From Xylophilus sp. Leaf220 (lineage in GTDB: Bacteria > Pseudomonadota > Gammaproteobacteria > Burkholderiales > Burkholderiaceae_C): a stretch of DNA of 64,000 nucleotides. Numbering within the stretch: position 1 is the first letter of the stretch; every line of letters begins with the position of its first letter. The DNA lies in contig NZ_LMKO01000004.1 of the NCBI RefSeq assembly GCF_001421705.1, positions 31,968 to 95,967 of the forward strand, in the 5' to 3' direction. Below are positions 29,828 to 40,287 of this stretch, piece by piece. The notes beneath the pieces were generated by a model. The model was given only the letters and a program-made list of their open reading frames with translations, had not been told where the DNA came from and searched no databases. The position numbers were made by a program, and so were the translations under genes.

Positions 29828-30820
29828 ATGCACCCTTCCCGCCGCATAGCGCTCGCTCGCGCTACGAGCCTCCTGATGGCCGGCGCGGGCCTCGCGGCCC
29901 ACGCCCAGCCCGCCACCGACTACCCCACCCGCCCTGTCACCATCGTCACCCCGTTCGCCGCCGGCAGCGGGCCGGACGCGGTACTGCGGCTGGTCTCCGA
30001 CAAGCTCTCGAAGCAGTGGATGCAGCGGGTGGTGGTAGACAACCGGCCCGGCGGCGGGGGCTTCATCGCAATCGACCTGGCCCGCCGCGCGCAGCCCGAT
30101 GGCTACACCCTGCTGCAGCTCGATAGCGAACACCTCGCGGCCTTGCCCCACCTCTACAAGTCGCGCAACTTCGTCACGCTGCAGCATTTCGACCCGGTGG
30201 CCTCGCTGTTCCGCACGCCTTTCTTCGTGGCGGTGCCGACCGACTCCAAGTGGCAGTCGATGGCCGACCTGATCGCCACGGCGAAGGCGGCGCCGGGCAC
30301 CGTCAGCTACGGCTCCTGGGGCGTCGGCAGCCCGGGCCATCTGGGCGGCCAGCAGATCGACGCGCTGGCCGGCACCCAGATGCAGCACGTGCCGTTCCGC
30401 GAAGTGGGCCAGCTCTATGCCAACGTCGGCTCCGGCGAGCTGCCCTGGGCCTTCGCCAGCATCCCGTCGAGCCAGGGCGTCTACAAGGCCGGCAAGCTGC
30501 GCTACATCGCGGTGGCCGCGCCGAAACGCGTGCCGCAGATGCCCAACGTGCCCACGGTGGGCGAAGCGGGCGGCCCGCCAGGGCTGGACGTGAATTCCTT
30601 CGTGTCGCTCGTCGCGCCCAAGGGCCTGCCGCCAGCCGTCGCCGCGAAGATCAATGCCGACGTCGCCACGGCCATCGCCGACCCCGAAATCCGCGCCCGC
30701 TTCGACACCTTCGCCTTCGAGCCGCTGGCCTGGTCGCCCGACGAGATCCGCCGCCAGGCGGAGACCAAGTCGCAGCTCTACGGCGACCTGGTGCGGCGCG
30801 GCAACATCAGCCTGGAATGA
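29828..30820 (+). CDS. Bug/TctC-family periplasmic solute-binding protein
   Basis: This 330-residue extracytoplasmic receptor of the tripartite tricarboxylate transporter family has a signal peptide ending near AAHAQ (residue 27). The mature protein starts with [19 protein letters not shown] and contains VDNRPGGGG and [12 protein letters not shown], typical of Bug proteins. It closes the gentisate operon 70 bp after the hydroxylase, so the ligand is plausibly 3-hydroxybenzoate or gentisate. No TctA/TctB membrane subunits are in the window. The last 43 bp overlap the convergent rluE. Confidence 0.9.
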   Translation: MHPSRRIALARATSLLMAGAGLAAHAQPATDYPTRPVTIVTPFAAGSGPDAVLRLVSDKLSKQWMQRVVVDNRPGGGGFIAIDLARRAQPDGYTLLQLDSEHLAALPHLYKSRNFVTLQHFDPVASLFRTPFFVAVPTDSKWQSMADLIATAKAAPGTVSYGSWGVGSPGHLGGQQIDALAGTQMQHVPFREVGQLYANVGSGELPWAFASIPSSQGVYKAGKLRYIAVAAPKRVPQMPNVPTVGEAGGPPGLDVNSFVSLVAPKGLPPAVAAKINADVATAIADPEIRARFDTFAFEPLAWSPDEIRRQAETKSQLYGDLVRRGNISLE

Positions 30821-31407
30821 GGAGGCCGATGCAGCGGCTCCCCTCCGTCGGCCACGTCCACCGCCTGCCAGCAGCCCGGCGCCAGGCCGTCCAGGGTGTA
30901 GGGCCCGACGGACGCTCGCACCAGCCGCAGGGTGGGCAAGCCCACCGCCGCCGTCATGCGGCGCACCTGGCGGTTGCGGCCCTCGCGGATCGAGAGCGCG
31001 ATCCAGGCGGTGGGGATGCGCTGCCGTACCCGGATCGGCGGATCGCGCGCCGGCAGGTCGGGCGGTGCGTCGAGCAGCGCGGCACGTGCCGGCCGGGTGG
31101 GGCCATCGTTCAGCACCACGCCGTCGCGCAGCGCCTGCAGCGCGGCGGCGGTCGGTTCGCCCTCCACCTGCACCCAGTAGGTCTTCTCCATCTTGAAGCG
31201 CGGATCGGCGATCCGTGCCTGCAGCGCACCGTCGCCGGTCAGCAGCAGCAGGCCTTCGCTGTCGGCGTCGAGCCGGCCGGCCGCATGCACGCCGGGCAGG
31301 TCGATGAAGCTTTTGAGGCCACGCCACCGGCCTTCGTCGGTGAACTGGCTCAGCACGCCGTAAGGCTTGTGGAAGCGGATCAGGCGGGGTGGGACGGGGG
31401 TGGGCAT
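30778..31407 (-). CDS. rluE: 23S rRNA pseudouridine synthase, RluE-type
   Basis: This 209-residue RsuA-family synthase contains the catalytic motif [14 protein letters not shown] with the essential Asp, the N-terminal [11 protein letters not shown] and the [11 protein letters not shown] block. It has no S4 domain, as expected for RluE, which modifies U2457 of 23S rRNA. The ATG at 31407 is preferred to an in-frame ATG at 31449. It lies on the opposite strand inside the gentisate locus and overlaps the Bug gene at their 3' ends. Confidence 0.88.
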   Translation of the reverse strand: MPTPVPPRLIRFHKPYGVLSQFTDEGRWRGLKSFIDLPGVHAAGRLDADSEGLLLLTGDGALQARIADPRFKMEKTYWVQVEGEPTAAALQALRDGVVLNDGPTRPARAALLDAPPDLPARDPPIRVRQRIPTAWIALSIREGRNRQVRRMTAAVGLPTLRLVRASVGPYTLDGLAPGCWQAVDVADGGEPLHRPPHSRLMLPRRTRSP

Positions 31408-31548
31408 GGAAGGAGACGATACCCGGGTGGGCAAGCCAGGTCGTGGCACGTTTGTTCGAGAAGCGGCGTGAAGCCGATCCGGCGCGGGCCCTCACCCTCG
31501 CTCTCTCGCGATGTAAAAGGAAGCAAGGCCGGGAAATCCCAGGATCGA

Positions 31549-32727
31549 TCAGGGTGTGCGGGTGCCGGGCGGCGGCTCGGTCAGGCTGCGCTGCATTGCC
31601 CACTGAACGCCGGGCACCTTGCGGCCGAAGGCGAACGCCGCATCGCGCACCCATCCGCCATGGGTCGACTGGAAGCATGGCGTGAGCAACCGGCTGAGGG
31701 TCTGATAGGCACGCGAGGGCCAGAGGCGGTCGCGGCTGTAGGCAGCCAGTCCTGCGGCCAGGGTGCCGTGGCTGCGCAGGCCGTGGGCCAGGGCCAGCGC
31801 GTCCTGCAGCGCCAGCGTGGTGCCCAGCCCGAGCTGCGGGCTCATCGCATGCGCCGCGTCGCCCATTACCGCGAAGGGTCCCCGGGCCATGCGGCGCGGC
31901 CAGCTGTGGCGGTAGACGGCCAGCGCCAAATCGTCGTGCCGTTGCACCTGGTCGAAGACCGGCCGGGCCTCGGGCCACAGGTCCAGCAACCGGCGGCGCC
32001 ATGCGCCCAGGTCGGATGCGCGCCACGCGGCGTAGCCGTCTCGCCGCAGGCTCCAGAACAGCGACAGGCGCAAACCCTGCGGCGTCATTTCGGTCGGCAG
32101 CAGGCCCACCATCTCGCGGGTGCCGTGGTAGCGCTGCAGCAGCGTGGTAGCGCCGTCCCATCCGGGCACGGTGAACTGGCCCCACAGGGCGCCCCAGGCA
32201 TAGGGCCGCGCCGCGTCCGCCAACCCGGCGGGTGTGCGCAGCGACGAGGCTGCGCCATTGGCGATCACGCAAAGGTCGAACCGCGATGCGGCACCGCCGT
32301 GGTTCACCCAGGCGCCCGCGCCTTCGGCCCGCAGCGACTCTACCGGCTCGCCGAAATGCAGACGTGCGCCTGCTTCCGCCGCTGCATGGCCCAGCAGCCC
32401 CGCCAATTGGGCCCGGCTCACGCCCCGGGCCGGGCGCCGCGCCATGTCGAGATCGACCAGCGTCCACCCCCGGTGAGAATGGCCCAGCAACCGGTCTACC
32501 GGCACACTCACCGCGTCGAACGCCTCGCGCAGGCCCAGCGACTCCAGCGCTTCCAGCCCCTGGGGCTGGATCAGCAGGCCGGCGCCCACCGGCGCCAGAC
32601 CGGGATGCCGCTCGTATACATGAACCTCATGGCCGTCGCGCGCCAGGGCCAGGGCAGCAGCAAGCCCGGCGGGGCCGGCACCGGCCAGGGCGATACGGTA
32701 GCGGGGTGCGGCGGTGGCGAGGAACAT
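31549..32727 (-). CDS. FAD-dependent aromatic monooxygenase
   Basis: This 392-residue class A flavoprotein monooxygenase has ALAGAGPAGLAAALALA at its N-terminus and VMGDAAHAMSPQLGLGTTLALQDA as the second FAD motif. The resemblance is to p-hydroxybenzoate hydroxylase-type enzymes; the substrate cannot be read from sequence. It is divergent from the maleylpyruvate isomerase gene and interrupts the catabolic cluster. I chose the ATG at 32727, just before the Rossmann motif. Confidence 0.82.
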   Translation of the reverse strand: MFLATAAPRYRIALAGAGPAGLAAALALARDGHEVHVYERHPGLAPVGAGLLIQPQGLEALESLGLREAFDAVSVPVDRLLGHSHRGWTLVDLDMARRPARGVSRAQLAGLLGHAAAEAGARLHFGEPVESLRAEGAGAWVNHGGAASRFDLCVIANGAASSLRTPAGLADAARPYAWGALWGQFTVPGWDGATTLLQRYHGTREMVGLLPTEMTPQGLRLSLFWSLRRDGYAAWRASDLGAWRRRLLDLWPEARPVFDQVQRHDDLALAVYRHSWPRRMARGPFAVMGDAAHAMSPQLGLGTTLALQDALALAHGLRSHGTLAAGLAAYSRDRLWPSRAYQTLSRLLTPCFQSTHGGWVRDAAFAFGRKVPGVQWAMQRSLTEPPPGTRTP

Positions 32728-32934
32728 GGGAGCGGGTGTTGGACAAGGCGACGCGGCACTGTATCCGGCGACCGACGCCGCCACTCCGCGTCCGCTCGCG
32801 CTGCCCCGAATCCCTGCGCCGTGCGATGCAATGCCGCCGGGCGCCACCTTGCGCGGCACACCGGCAAACTCCTCCGATTTCCATTCCGGCGGCCGCTGGA
32901 ACCTGTAGATTTCCCGATTCCCTGGAGACAACCG

Positions 32935-33003
32935 ATGAACCCCTTCCCCACGCGCCTCCCATACTCTCTCTTCCTGCTGCCCACCGCAGCCGCCGCAGCA
33001 TGA
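32935..33003 (+). CDS. 22-residue upstream ORF coupled to maleylpyruvate isomerase
   Basis: A GGAGA ribosome-binding site 7 nt upstream introduces an ATG at 32935. The peptide starts MNPFPTRLPYSLFLLP, ends in alanines and stops at 33001-33003, overlapping the isomerase ATG at 33000 (ATGA). The isomerase itself has no visible Shine-Dalgarno site, so this may be a translational-coupling leader rather than a functional peptide. Confidence 0.45.
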   Translation: MNPFPTRLPYSLFLLPTAAAAA

Positions 33004-33668
33004 AAGGCCAGGACACCCCCGGCCTGCGCCTGCACGGCTACTTCCGCAGTTCGGCCGCCTACCGGGTCCGCATCGCGCTCAATCTCAAGGGCCTCGGTTA
33101 CGCCAGCCTGCCGGTGCACCTGCTGCGCAACGGCGGCGAGCAGCACAGCCCGGCCTATGCGGCGCTGAACCCCGAGGAGCTGGTGCCCACGCTGCAGGAC
33201 GGCGACACGCTGCTGACCCAGTCGCTGGCGATCCTGGAGTATCTGGAGGAGCGCCACCCGGCGACGCCGCTGCTGCCCGCTTCGCCCGGAGACCGGGGCT
33301 GGGTGCGGGCGATCGCGCTGCAGATCGCCTGCGACGTGCATCCGCTCAACAACCTGCGGGTGCTGAAGTACCTCGAAGGCGTGCTGGGCATCACCGCCGA
33401 GCAGAAGCTGGCCTGGATCGCCCACTGGATCGCCACCGGCTTCGAAGCGCTGGAAAAACGCCTGGCGCACGACACCCGCACCGGCCTGTGCTGCTACGGC
33501 GACACGCCGACGCTGGCCGACTGCTGTCTGGTGCCGCAGGTCTTCGGCGCCCGGCGCTTCAACGTGCCGATGGAGCCCTATCCGACCCTGGCCCGCATCG
33601 ACGCGCACCTGGCGACGCTTCCCGCATTCCAGCAGGCCGCGCCCAGCGTGCAGCCCGACGCCGAGTAG
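33000..33668 (+). CDS. nagL: Maleylpyruvate isomerase (zeta-class GST fold)
   Basis: This 222-residue protein has a thioredoxin-like N-terminal domain with the zeta-GST active-site signature SSAAYRVRIALNLKG and a helical C-terminal domain. Glutathione-dependent maleylpyruvate (or maleylacetoacetate) isomerase activity is expected. The gentisate genes just upstream favour maleylpyruvate, giving a complete route to fumarate and pyruvate. It starts at an ATG overlapping the upstream ORF stop and is separated from the rest of the pathway by two minus-strand genes. Confidence 0.88.
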   Translation: MKGQDTPGLRLHGYFRSSAAYRVRIALNLKGLGYASLPVHLLRNGGEQHSPAYAALNPEELVPTLQDGDTLLTQSLAILEYLEERHPATPLLPASPGDRGWVRAIALQIACDVHPLNNLRVLKYLEGVLGITAEQKLAWIAHWIATGFEALEKRLAHDTRTGLCCYGDTPTLADCCLVPQVFGARRFNVPMEPYPTLARIDAHLATLPAFQQAAPSVQPDAE

Positions 33669-33790
33669 CCGCAGCCCCCGGCCGCGCCGAACTCATTACG
33701 ATGCGCTGCCCGGCTCTGGCGGCCCCCGCCGTGCGCCGGCCCGCCGCGCACCCCGACCGACACAACGAACCGATCCGGAGACCCGATCCC

Positions 33791-34780
33791 ATGCCTTCGC
33801 CCTCCCTGTCCAAACGCGCCTGGCTCGGCACCATCGCCTGCGCCGCGCTCGCCCTGGCCGCCGCGCCCGCCTTCGCACAACCCGCGGCCTGGCCGACCAA
33901 GCCGGTGCGCCTGCTCATCGGCTTTCCCGGCGGCTCCTCGCCCGATGCGGCGGCCCGCGCCATCGCCGAGCCGCTGTCGCGCGCGCTCGGCCAGCCCGTG
34001 ATCGTCGAGAGCAAGGTGGGCGCCTCGGGCAACATCGCCACCGACCTGATCGCCAAGGCCACCGACGACCACACGCTGGGCATCGTGATCAACGGCAACC
34101 TGACCTCGGCCAAGATGCTGTTCCCGCGGCTGCCCTACGACCCCGCGACCGATTTCACCTACCTCACGCTGGTCGGCACCGCGCCGCTGATCCTGGTGGG
34201 CAGGCCCGACGCGCCCGGCGGCAAGGCCTTCTTCGACGCGGCCCGCGCGGCCGGCGACAAATGGAACTACGGCTCGGTCGGCACCGGCTCGGTCGCGCAC
34301 CTGGGCATGGAGCTGCTGAAGGCGCAGGTGCCCGGCATGACCGCGGTGCACGTGCCCTACCAGGGCAACCCGGCGGTAGTGAACGCGATGCTCGGCCAGC
34401 AGGTCGAGATGGCGCTGATTCCGCCGGGCGTGGCGCTGCCGCACATCAAGGCGGGCAAGCTGAAAGCGATCGGCGTGACCAGCGGCCGCAGCACCCTGGC
34501 CCCCGACGTGCCGCCGCTGGCCGATGCCGGCGTGCAGGATTTCCGGCTCGAGGTGTGGACCGCGCTGGTCGGCCCCGCCACGCTGGGCAAGGCCGCGCAG
34601 GCCCGCCTGGCGCAGGTGCTGCCCGGCATCCTGCAGAACCCCGAGACCCGCCAGCAGCTCTTCAACCAGGGCTGGTCCGCGCCGGCCACCGCCTCGGCCC
34701 CGGCGCTGCAGGCCCGGGTGAAGGAAGAGTCGGCGATCATGCGCAACATCATCGCCAGCCGGAACATCCGGATCGAATGA
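33791..34780 (+). CDS. Bug/TctC-family periplasmic solute-binding protein
   Basis: This 329-residue receptor has a signal peptide ending in APAFAQ. The mature start WPTKPVRLLIGFPGGSSPDAAAR, VESKVGASGNIATDLIAKA and YGSVGTGSVAHLGMELLKA are standard Bug features. A GGAGA site precedes the ATG at 33791. Its TGA overlaps the start of the next flavoprotein gene (ATGA at 34777), which suggests the ligand is the substrate of that oxidoreductase. Confidence 0.9.
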   Translation: MPSPSLSKRAWLGTIACAALALAAAPAFAQPAAWPTKPVRLLIGFPGGSSPDAAARAIAEPLSRALGQPVIVESKVGASGNIATDLIAKATDDHTLGIVINGNLTSAKMLFPRLPYDPATDFTYLTLVGTAPLILVGRPDAPGGKAFFDAARAAGDKWNYGSVGTGSVAHLGMELLKAQVPGMTAVHVPYQGNPAVVNAMLGQQVEMALIPPGVALPHIKAGKLKAIGVTSGRSTLAPDVPPLADAGVQDFRLEVWTALVGPATLGKAAQARLAQVLPGILQNPETRQQLFNQGWSAPATASAPALQARVKEESAIMRNIIASRNIRIE

Positions 34781-36141
34781 TGGCGGCCCCGACCTCCCCG
34801 GCGCGGATGGAGGAGCCCGCGCGCAGCCTGCCGGTCTTCGGCGAATACGACGTGGTGGTGGTCGGCGGCGGCCCGGCCGGCCTGGCCGCCGCGGTGAGCG
34901 CGGCGCGCCACGGCGCCCGCACCCTGCTGGTGGAGGCCTACGGGTTCCTGGGCGGCATGGGCACCGCCGGCGGCGTGACCAACTTCGCCGGCCTGTACGG
35001 CCGGCACGAGGGCGAGATGCGCCAGCTGGTGCACGGCGTGGCCGACGACCTGCTCGACCGGCTAGAGGCCCTCGGCGGCCTGAACACGCCGCAGGACGGC
35101 ATGCAGGGCCGCATCCGGGTGCGCTCCTACGACGTCTCGGCCCTCAAGTGCGCGGCCGACCAGCTGCTGCAGTCGGCCGGCGTCGAGCTGCTGTTCCATG
35201 CCCACGCCGCCGCCGTGCTGAAGGACGGCGACCGCATCGGCGCAGTGGTGGTCGAGACCAAGTCCGGCCGGCTGGCGATCCGTGCCAACGCGGTCGTCGA
35301 CTGCTCGGGCGATGCCGACGTGGCCGCCTTCGCCGGCGTGCGGTACGCGGTGGGCGACGGCCACGGCAGCGGCCTGTTCCCGACCACCATGTTCCGCGTC
35401 GGCCATGTCGAGCCGGCGCCGGCGCTCGCCGCCATCGGCGAGTTCAAGGCGATCAACGACGTCATGGCGCGGGCCGAGGCCGCGCACCCCGGCCGCTACC
35501 GCTTTCCGCGCGAGGGCGCGATCGTCCGGCCCCAGATCGACCCGCGCGAATGGCGCGCCAACGTCACGCAGGTGCGCAACGCCGCGGGGCATGCGATGAA
35601 CGGCGTCGATGCGCGCGAGCTCAGCGCCGGCGAGCTGGAAGGCCGGCGGCAGATCGTCGAGTACTTCCGCTTCCTGCGCGAGCAGGTGCCGGGCTTCGAG
35701 ACGGCGCGCATCGTCGACATCGCCGCGCAGATCGGCATCCGCGAGACGCGCCGCATCGAGGGGCTGTACGCCCTCACCGGCGAGGACATCCTGTCGTCGG
35801 CCCGCTTCGGCGACAGCATCGGAATCAACGCCTGGCCGATGGAACTGCACCAGGACGGCCGGATCGACTGGGGCTTTCCCCGCGACGAAAGCCGTGCCTA
35901 CAACGACCTGCCCTGGCGGATGCTGGTGCCCCGCGGCATCGACAACCTGCTGGTCGCCGGCCGATGCGCCTCGATGACCCACGAGGGCCAGTCGGCCGCG
36001 CGGGCCAGCGGCGGCTGTTTCGTGATGGGCCAGGCGGCCGGCACCGCTGCGGCGCATGCAGGCGGTGCGCCGTTGCAGGCGACCGACGTGGCAGGGCTGC
36101 AGGCGCGCCTGCGGGCCGACGGGGCCTGCATACCGGACTGA
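34777..36141 (+). CDS. FAD-dependent oxidoreductase (FAD_oxidored type)
   Basis: This 454-residue flavoprotein begins with VVVGGGPAGLAAAVSAARHGA and shows FLGGMGTAGGVTNFAGLYG, a DCSGDADVAAFAG motif, and a C-terminal block GIDNLLVAGRCASMTHEGQSA. These match the PF12831 family of dehydrogenases/hydroxylases, many of unknown substrate. Two ATGs three bases apart (34777, 34780) could start it; the first overlaps the receptor stop. Tight coupling with a Bug receptor is unusual and points to a dedicated uptake-oxidation pair. Confidence 0.82.
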   Translation: MMAAPTSPARMEEPARSLPVFGEYDVVVVGGGPAGLAAAVSAARHGARTLLVEAYGFLGGMGTAGGVTNFAGLYGRHEGEMRQLVHGVADDLLDRLEALGGLNTPQDGMQGRIRVRSYDVSALKCAADQLLQSAGVELLFHAHAAAVLKDGDRIGAVVVETKSGRLAIRANAVVDCSGDADVAAFAGVRYAVGDGHGSGLFPTTMFRVGHVEPAPALAAIGEFKAINDVMARAEAAHPGRYRFPREGAIVRPQIDPREWRANVTQVRNAAGHAMNGVDARELSAGELEGRRQIVEYFRFLREQVPGFETARIVDIAAQIGIRETRRIEGLYALTGEDILSSARFGDSIGINAWPMELHQDGRIDWGFPRDESRAYNDLPWRMLVPRGIDNLLVAGRCASMTHEGQSAARASGGCFVMGQAAGTAAAHAGGAPLQATDVAGLQARLRADGACIPD

Positions 36142-36248
36142 GCGGCGCCCGCGCGCTGCCATCGTCCTGTCATCGCACGGGCCGACAGTCGGGGGTTCGC
36201 CGCCGCGCCCTCGCCGGGCGTGCCCCCGCCCTTCTGCCGAGCCCTGCC

Positions 36249-37382
36249 ATGCGCCGCTTCCTCGCCTCCGCCCTCCTCGCATCCCTGCTGGCCACCGGCT
36301 GCGGCGGCAGCTCCGGCGACACCCCGCAAAGCTTCGGCCTGCGGCTGATCGGCCAGCAGACGGTCTCCAATGCGCAGATGGTCGACGGCACCCTCGTCGG
36401 CGGGCTGTCGGGGCTGGACTACGACATCGCCAGCGGCACCTGGATCCTGATCAGCGACGACCGCTCGGAGAAGAACCCGGCGCGGTTCTACACCGCGCGG
36501 CTGCAGTACGACGCCGCAGCGTTCTCGGCGGTGCAGTGGCTGGGCAGCACCGCCCTGCGCCGCGCCGACGGCCGGGCGTTCCCCAGCCGGGCCGCGGCGC
36601 AGCCGGGCGACGAGGTGCCCGACCCGGAGGCGATCCGGTTCGACCCGCGCGATCCGGGCAGCCTGTGGTGGACCAGCGAGGGCGACCGCAGCCTGGGCCT
36701 GGACCCGTTCGTCGCCCGGGCCGACCGCGCCGGCGTGCTGCAGGAGCGCCTGCCGCTGCCGGCGGCCTTCCGCGTCTCGGCCACGCAGGCCACCGGCACC
36801 CGCAACAACCTGGCCTTCGAGGGTCTGAGCTTCACCGCCGACGGCGCGTCGCTCTGGGTCGGCATGGAGGCGCCGCTCTACCAGGACGGCCCGGTGCCCA
36901 CGCCCGGCACGGTCGCAATGACCCGGCTGCTGCGCTACGACCGCAATGGCCGGGTGGCGGGCCAGGTGGCCTATCCGCTCGACCCGATCCCGGCCACGCC
37001 CGCCGCCGGCAAGAACGCCGACAACGGCTTGTCGGAACTGCTGGCGCTGGACGACCGCCGGCTGCTGGTGCTGGAACGCGCCGGCGTGCAGGGGGCCGAC
37101 GACACCTACCGCAACTTCATCCGGCTCTACGAAGCCGACCTGCAGGACGCGACCGACGTGAACGGCACCGCCTCGCTGGCCGCGGGCGGCTTCGTCGCCG
37201 CCCGCAAGCGGCTGGTGCTCGACCTCAACACGCTCGGCCTGGCCAAGCTCGACAACATCGAGGGCATGGCCTGGGGTCCGCTGCTGGCCAACGGGAACCG
37301 CAGCCTGGTGATGGTGTCGGACAACAATTTCAACGGCACCCAGATCACCCAGCTGCTGGCATTCGAGGTGGTGCCACGCTGA
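36249..37382 (+). CDS. Lipoprotein with esterase-like activity of phytase domain
   Basis: This 377-residue protein has a lipoprotein signal ([12 protein letters not shown]) and a beta-propeller-like domain of the 'esterase-like activity of phytase' family ([50 protein letters not shown]). Such proteins are secreted or outer-membrane phosphoesterase-like enzymes of poorly defined substrate. The ATG at 36249 heads the signal. It is 107 bp after the flavoprotein gene and may be separately transcribed. Confidence 0.82.
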   Translation: MRRFLASALLASLLATGCGGSSGDTPQSFGLRLIGQQTVSNAQMVDGTLVGGLSGLDYDIASGTWILISDDRSEKNPARFYTARLQYDAAAFSAVQWLGSTALRRADGRAFPSRAAAQPGDEVPDPEAIRFDPRDPGSLWWTSEGDRSLGLDPFVARADRAGVLQERLPLPAAFRVSATQATGTRNNLAFEGLSFTADGASLWVGMEAPLYQDGPVPTPGTVAMTRLLRYDRNGRVAGQVAYPLDPIPATPAAGKNADNGLSELLALDDRRLLVLERAGVQGADDTYRNFIRLYEADLQDATDVNGTASLAAGGFVAARKRLVLDLNTLGLAKLDNIEGMAWGPLLANGNRSLVMVSDNNFNGTQITQLLAFEVVPR

Positions 37383-37434
37383 AGCTGCGTTGTCGCGGCA
37401 CGGCACGGCGAATATCCGAATCGAATCTTGCCGC

Positions 37435-37476
37435 AGTCGGCTCCAGACGCCGGCCTATAGCTATAAAATCTATAGC
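37435..37476. repeat. Composite two-hairpin repeat, copy 4
   Basis: AGTCGGC and GCCGGCCT precede a perfect dyad GCTATA (37460-37465), AAATC, TATAGC (37471-37476). The TAG stop of the minus-strand hybrid kinase is at 37470-37472, inside the hairpin. Confidence 0.7.
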
Positions 37477-40127
37477 AAACCGGATTGCGATGCCGGGACG
37501 TGCTGCTGCGGCTGGCCGGTGCGCTGCAGCACCGCGTCCATCTCGGCCAGGCCGAAGGGCTTCTGCAGGAACAGCGCGCCGGGCACGCCGTCGGGCACCT
37601 GGGACATGCCGGTGGCGTAGACCACCTGCAGCGGCTGCAGCGCGATCGCCTCGTGGGCCAGGGTGGTGCCGGAGGTGCCGGGCAGGTTGACGTCGGTCAT
37701 CAGGACGTCGAAGGTGCCGTGGGCCAGGGCCTGCAGCGCGGCTTCGGCGCTGGTGGCGCCGTGGGGCCGGTGGCCCAGGTGCTCCAGCAGTTCCAGCACC
37801 GCGGCCAGGGCCTCCTCGTTGTCCTCGACCACCAGCAGCCGCAGCGAGGCCCGGTTGCGGCTGCCGCTGTCGGCCGGCATCGACTCGGCGCTCAGGTGGC
37901 TCACCTGCTCCTCCAGCCGCACCACGTGGCGCCGGTTGCTGAGCATGTGGCGCACCTTGCGGGCCAGGTCGTCGCGGCGGTAGGGCTTGCTGAGCAGGGC
38001 GACGCCCGGGTCGAGCCGGCCGCCGTGCACGATCGAGTTCTCGGTGTAGCCCGAGGTGAACAGCACCTCGACGTGCGGCTGCAGCGCCTGGGCGCGGCGG
38101 GCCAGCTCGGGGCTGCGCATCGGGCCGGGCATCACCACGTCGGTGAAGATCAGGTCGATCGGCACGCCGCTCTCGACGACGGCCAGCGCGCTCTGCGCGT
38201 CGGGCGCCTTGAGCACCCGGTAGCCCAGCTCCGACAGCAGCTCGACCACCGTCTCGCGCACCTGGGCGTCGTCTTCCACCACCAGGATGGTCTCGGTGCC
38301 GCCGGTGACCAGGTCCACCGTCGGCAGCTCTTCGGCGAGCTCGGCCTCGTGGGAGCGCGGCAGGTAGAGCTTGACGGTGGTGCCGTGGCCCACCTCGCTG
38401 TAGATCTTGACGTGGCCGCCGCTCTGCTTGACGAAGCCGTAGACCATCGACAGGCCCAGGCCGGTGCCGTGGCCCTCGGCCTTGGTGGTGAAGAAGGGCT
38501 CGAAGACCTGCTGCAGGATGCTCTCGTCCATGCCCGAGCCGGTGTCGGACACGGCGATCAGCACGTACTGCCCCGCGGTGACCTCGCTGTGCATCTTGGC
38601 GTAGGCGTCGTCCAGGCTGGCGTTGCCGGCCTCGATGGTGAGCTTGCCGCGGCCCTGCATCGCGTCGCGCGCGTTGATCGCCAGGTTGAGCAGCGCGTTC
38701 TCCAGGAAGTTCGGATCGGCCAAAGTGTTCCAGATGCCGCCGCCGACCACCGTCTCCAGCTCGACCGTCTCGCCCAGGGCGCGGCGCAGCATGTCGTCGA
38801 GGTTGCGGACCAGCTTGCCCACGTTGAGCACCACCGGCGCCAGCGGCTGCTTGCGGGCGAAGGCCAGCAAATGCGAGGCGAGCTTGGCGCCACGCTCGAC
38901 GCCGCGCATCGCGGAATCGACCCGGCGCTGGGTCTTGGCGTCTTCCAGCGACGCCTGCCGCAGCAGTTGCAGGTTGCCGGCGATCACCTGCAGCACGTTG
39001 TTGAAATCGTGCGCCACACCGCCGGTGAGCTTGCCGATCGCCTCCATCTTCTGCGACTGGTGCAGGGCCGCCTGCATCGCCAGGCGCTCCTCCTCGCTGC
39101 GGCGCAGGGCCTGGGTGCGCTCGGCGACCAGATGCTCCAGCTGCTCGCGGTGGCGCTGCAGTTCGTCCTGCGCGCGCTTCTGCTCGGTGATGTCGTGGCC
39201 CTGCAGGAAGATGCCCGAGACGGAGCCGTCGGCCTCGACCACCGGCTGCAGCACCGCGTCCAGGAAGCGCTCTTCCAGTGCGGGGCGGTCATGCGACCGC
39301 AGCCAGACGGCACGGCCGGCGAGCAGGCGTGCCTTGCCGGTGGCGTAGACCTCGTTCATCAGCTCGAACAGGCCCTGGCCCTGCAACTCGGGCAGGGCTT
39401 CGTGCAGCGGGGTGCCGACCAGCCCGCTGCGCGCGACCAGCGCCTCGTAGGCGGTGTTGGCCATCTCGAAGACATGGCGCGGCCCGCGGAAGAAAGCCAT
39501 GAAGCCCGGCGCCTGCGCGAAGAGGCTGCGCATCAGGTCGGCCTCCAGGTGCAGCAGCCGGTTCTGTTCCTGCAGCGCACCGGCCCGCTGCAGCAACCGC
39601 TGCTGGGTCTGCTGCGGGTCGTGCTGGGAGAGGTCGTCGTTCACCCGCTGCTGCTGGCGCAGCGTCTGCAGCTCGGTCACGTCCTCGGTGTGCTGCATGA
39701 CGTAGAGCACCCGGCCGTCGTCGCCCAGCAGCGGCGTGTGGGTGGCGCTCCAGTAGCGGCGGTCGAGGACCTTGCCCTGCGGCGTGTCGATGGCGATGTC
39801 GTAGCGGATCAGCGGCAGCAGGTCGGGCTTGGCGAGCCGCACCGTGCGCTCGAGCGATTCGCGCAGCAGCATGCCGCTTTCGTCCGATCCGTGCTCGTCG
39901 GGCGTGCTGGGAAAGGCGTCGAACATCGACCGGTCGACGATGCTCGCCAGCGCGCGGCCGGTGACGCGCAGGTAGGCGGCATTGGCGTGCAGGATGACGA
40001 ACGTGGGCGTCATCACCACATAGGGATTGGGCGACGCATCGAACGCGGCGGCGAAGTCTAGGTTTTTCAAGCGCGACCCGGATCGGAAAAGCGCCGATGT
40101 TACCGGGACACCCCGCCGGACAGCCAT
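37470..40127 (-). CDS. Hybrid histidine kinase (PAS, PAS, HisKA, HATPase, REC, REC)
   Basis: This 885-residue soluble kinase has PAS-like domains at about 25-155 and 200-320, a coiled-coil (320-360), the phospho-acceptor His373 ([13 protein letters not shown]), an ATPase domain with DTGSGMDE and GTGLGLSMV, and two receivers with acceptor aspartates in IFTDVVMPG and LMTDVNLPG, both followed by lysine (LSKPY, LQKPF). No membrane segment is visible. The signal is unknown. No output gene is next to it; diguanylate cyclase response regulators such as the one at 11.9 kb are candidate partners. The stop is inside a repeat. Confidence 0.92.
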   Translation of the reverse strand: MAVRRGVPVTSALFRSGSRLKNLDFAAAFDASPNPYVVMTPTFVILHANAAYLRVTGRALASIVDRSMFDAFPSTPDEHGSDESGMLLRESLERTVRLAKPDLLPLIRYDIAIDTPQGKVLDRRYWSATHTPLLGDDGRVLYVMQHTEDVTELQTLRQQQRVNDDLSQHDPQQTQQRLLQRAGALQEQNRLLHLEADLMRSLFAQAPGFMAFFRGPRHVFEMANTAYEALVARSGLVGTPLHEALPELQGQGLFELMNEVYATGKARLLAGRAVWLRSHDRPALEERFLDAVLQPVVEADGSVSGIFLQGHDITEQKRAQDELQRHREQLEHLVAERTQALRRSEEERLAMQAALHQSQKMEAIGKLTGGVAHDFNNVLQVIAGNLQLLRQASLEDAKTQRRVDSAMRGVERGAKLASHLLAFARKQPLAPVVLNVGKLVRNLDDMLRRALGETVELETVVGGGIWNTLADPNFLENALLNLAINARDAMQGRGKLTIEAGNASLDDAYAKMHSEVTAGQYVLIAVSDTGSGMDESILQQVFEPFFTTKAEGHGTGLGLSMVYGFVKQSGGHVKIYSEVGHGTTVKLYLPRSHEAELAEELPTVDLVTGGTETILVVEDDAQVRETVVELLSELGYRVLKAPDAQSALAVVESGVPIDLIFTDVVMPGPMRSPELARRAQALQPHVEVLFTSGYTENSIVHGGRLDPGVALLSKPYRRDDLARKVRHMLSNRRHVVRLEEQVSHLSAESMPADSGSRNRASLRLLVVEDNEEALAAVLELLEHLGHRPHGATSAEAALQALAHGTFDVLMTDVNLPGTSGTTLAHEAIALQPLQVVYATGMSQVPDGVPGALFLQKPFGLAEMDAVLQRTGQPQQHVPASQSGLL

Positions 40128-40202
40128 CGACCCGGACTGAAATAGCCTGCCGGCAACGGAGAAGTAGCCGATCGCACCGAAAGATGGATGTCCGATGAAA
40201 AA

Positions 40203-40251
40203 CGGCCGGCGGACTTTCCAGTCGCCGGCCGTCAGCTATCGATTCGGTAGC
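40203..40251. repeat. Composite two-hairpin repeat, copy 5
   Basis: A perfect 9-bp stem (40203-40211 with 40223-40231) is followed by AGCTATCGATTCGGTAGC. It is intergenic, 37 bp beyond the stop of the small membrane protein on the minus strand, where it could serve as a terminator. Confidence 0.7.
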
Positions 40252-40287
40252 AAAACCGCCGAGATGCCCGGCGGAGGAATCGCCCGC

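Noticed and set aside
31441..31548. Regulatory RNA between rluE and the flavin monooxygenase
   Set aside because: Only about 140 bp with no stable hairpin plus T-run or recognisable RNA motif.
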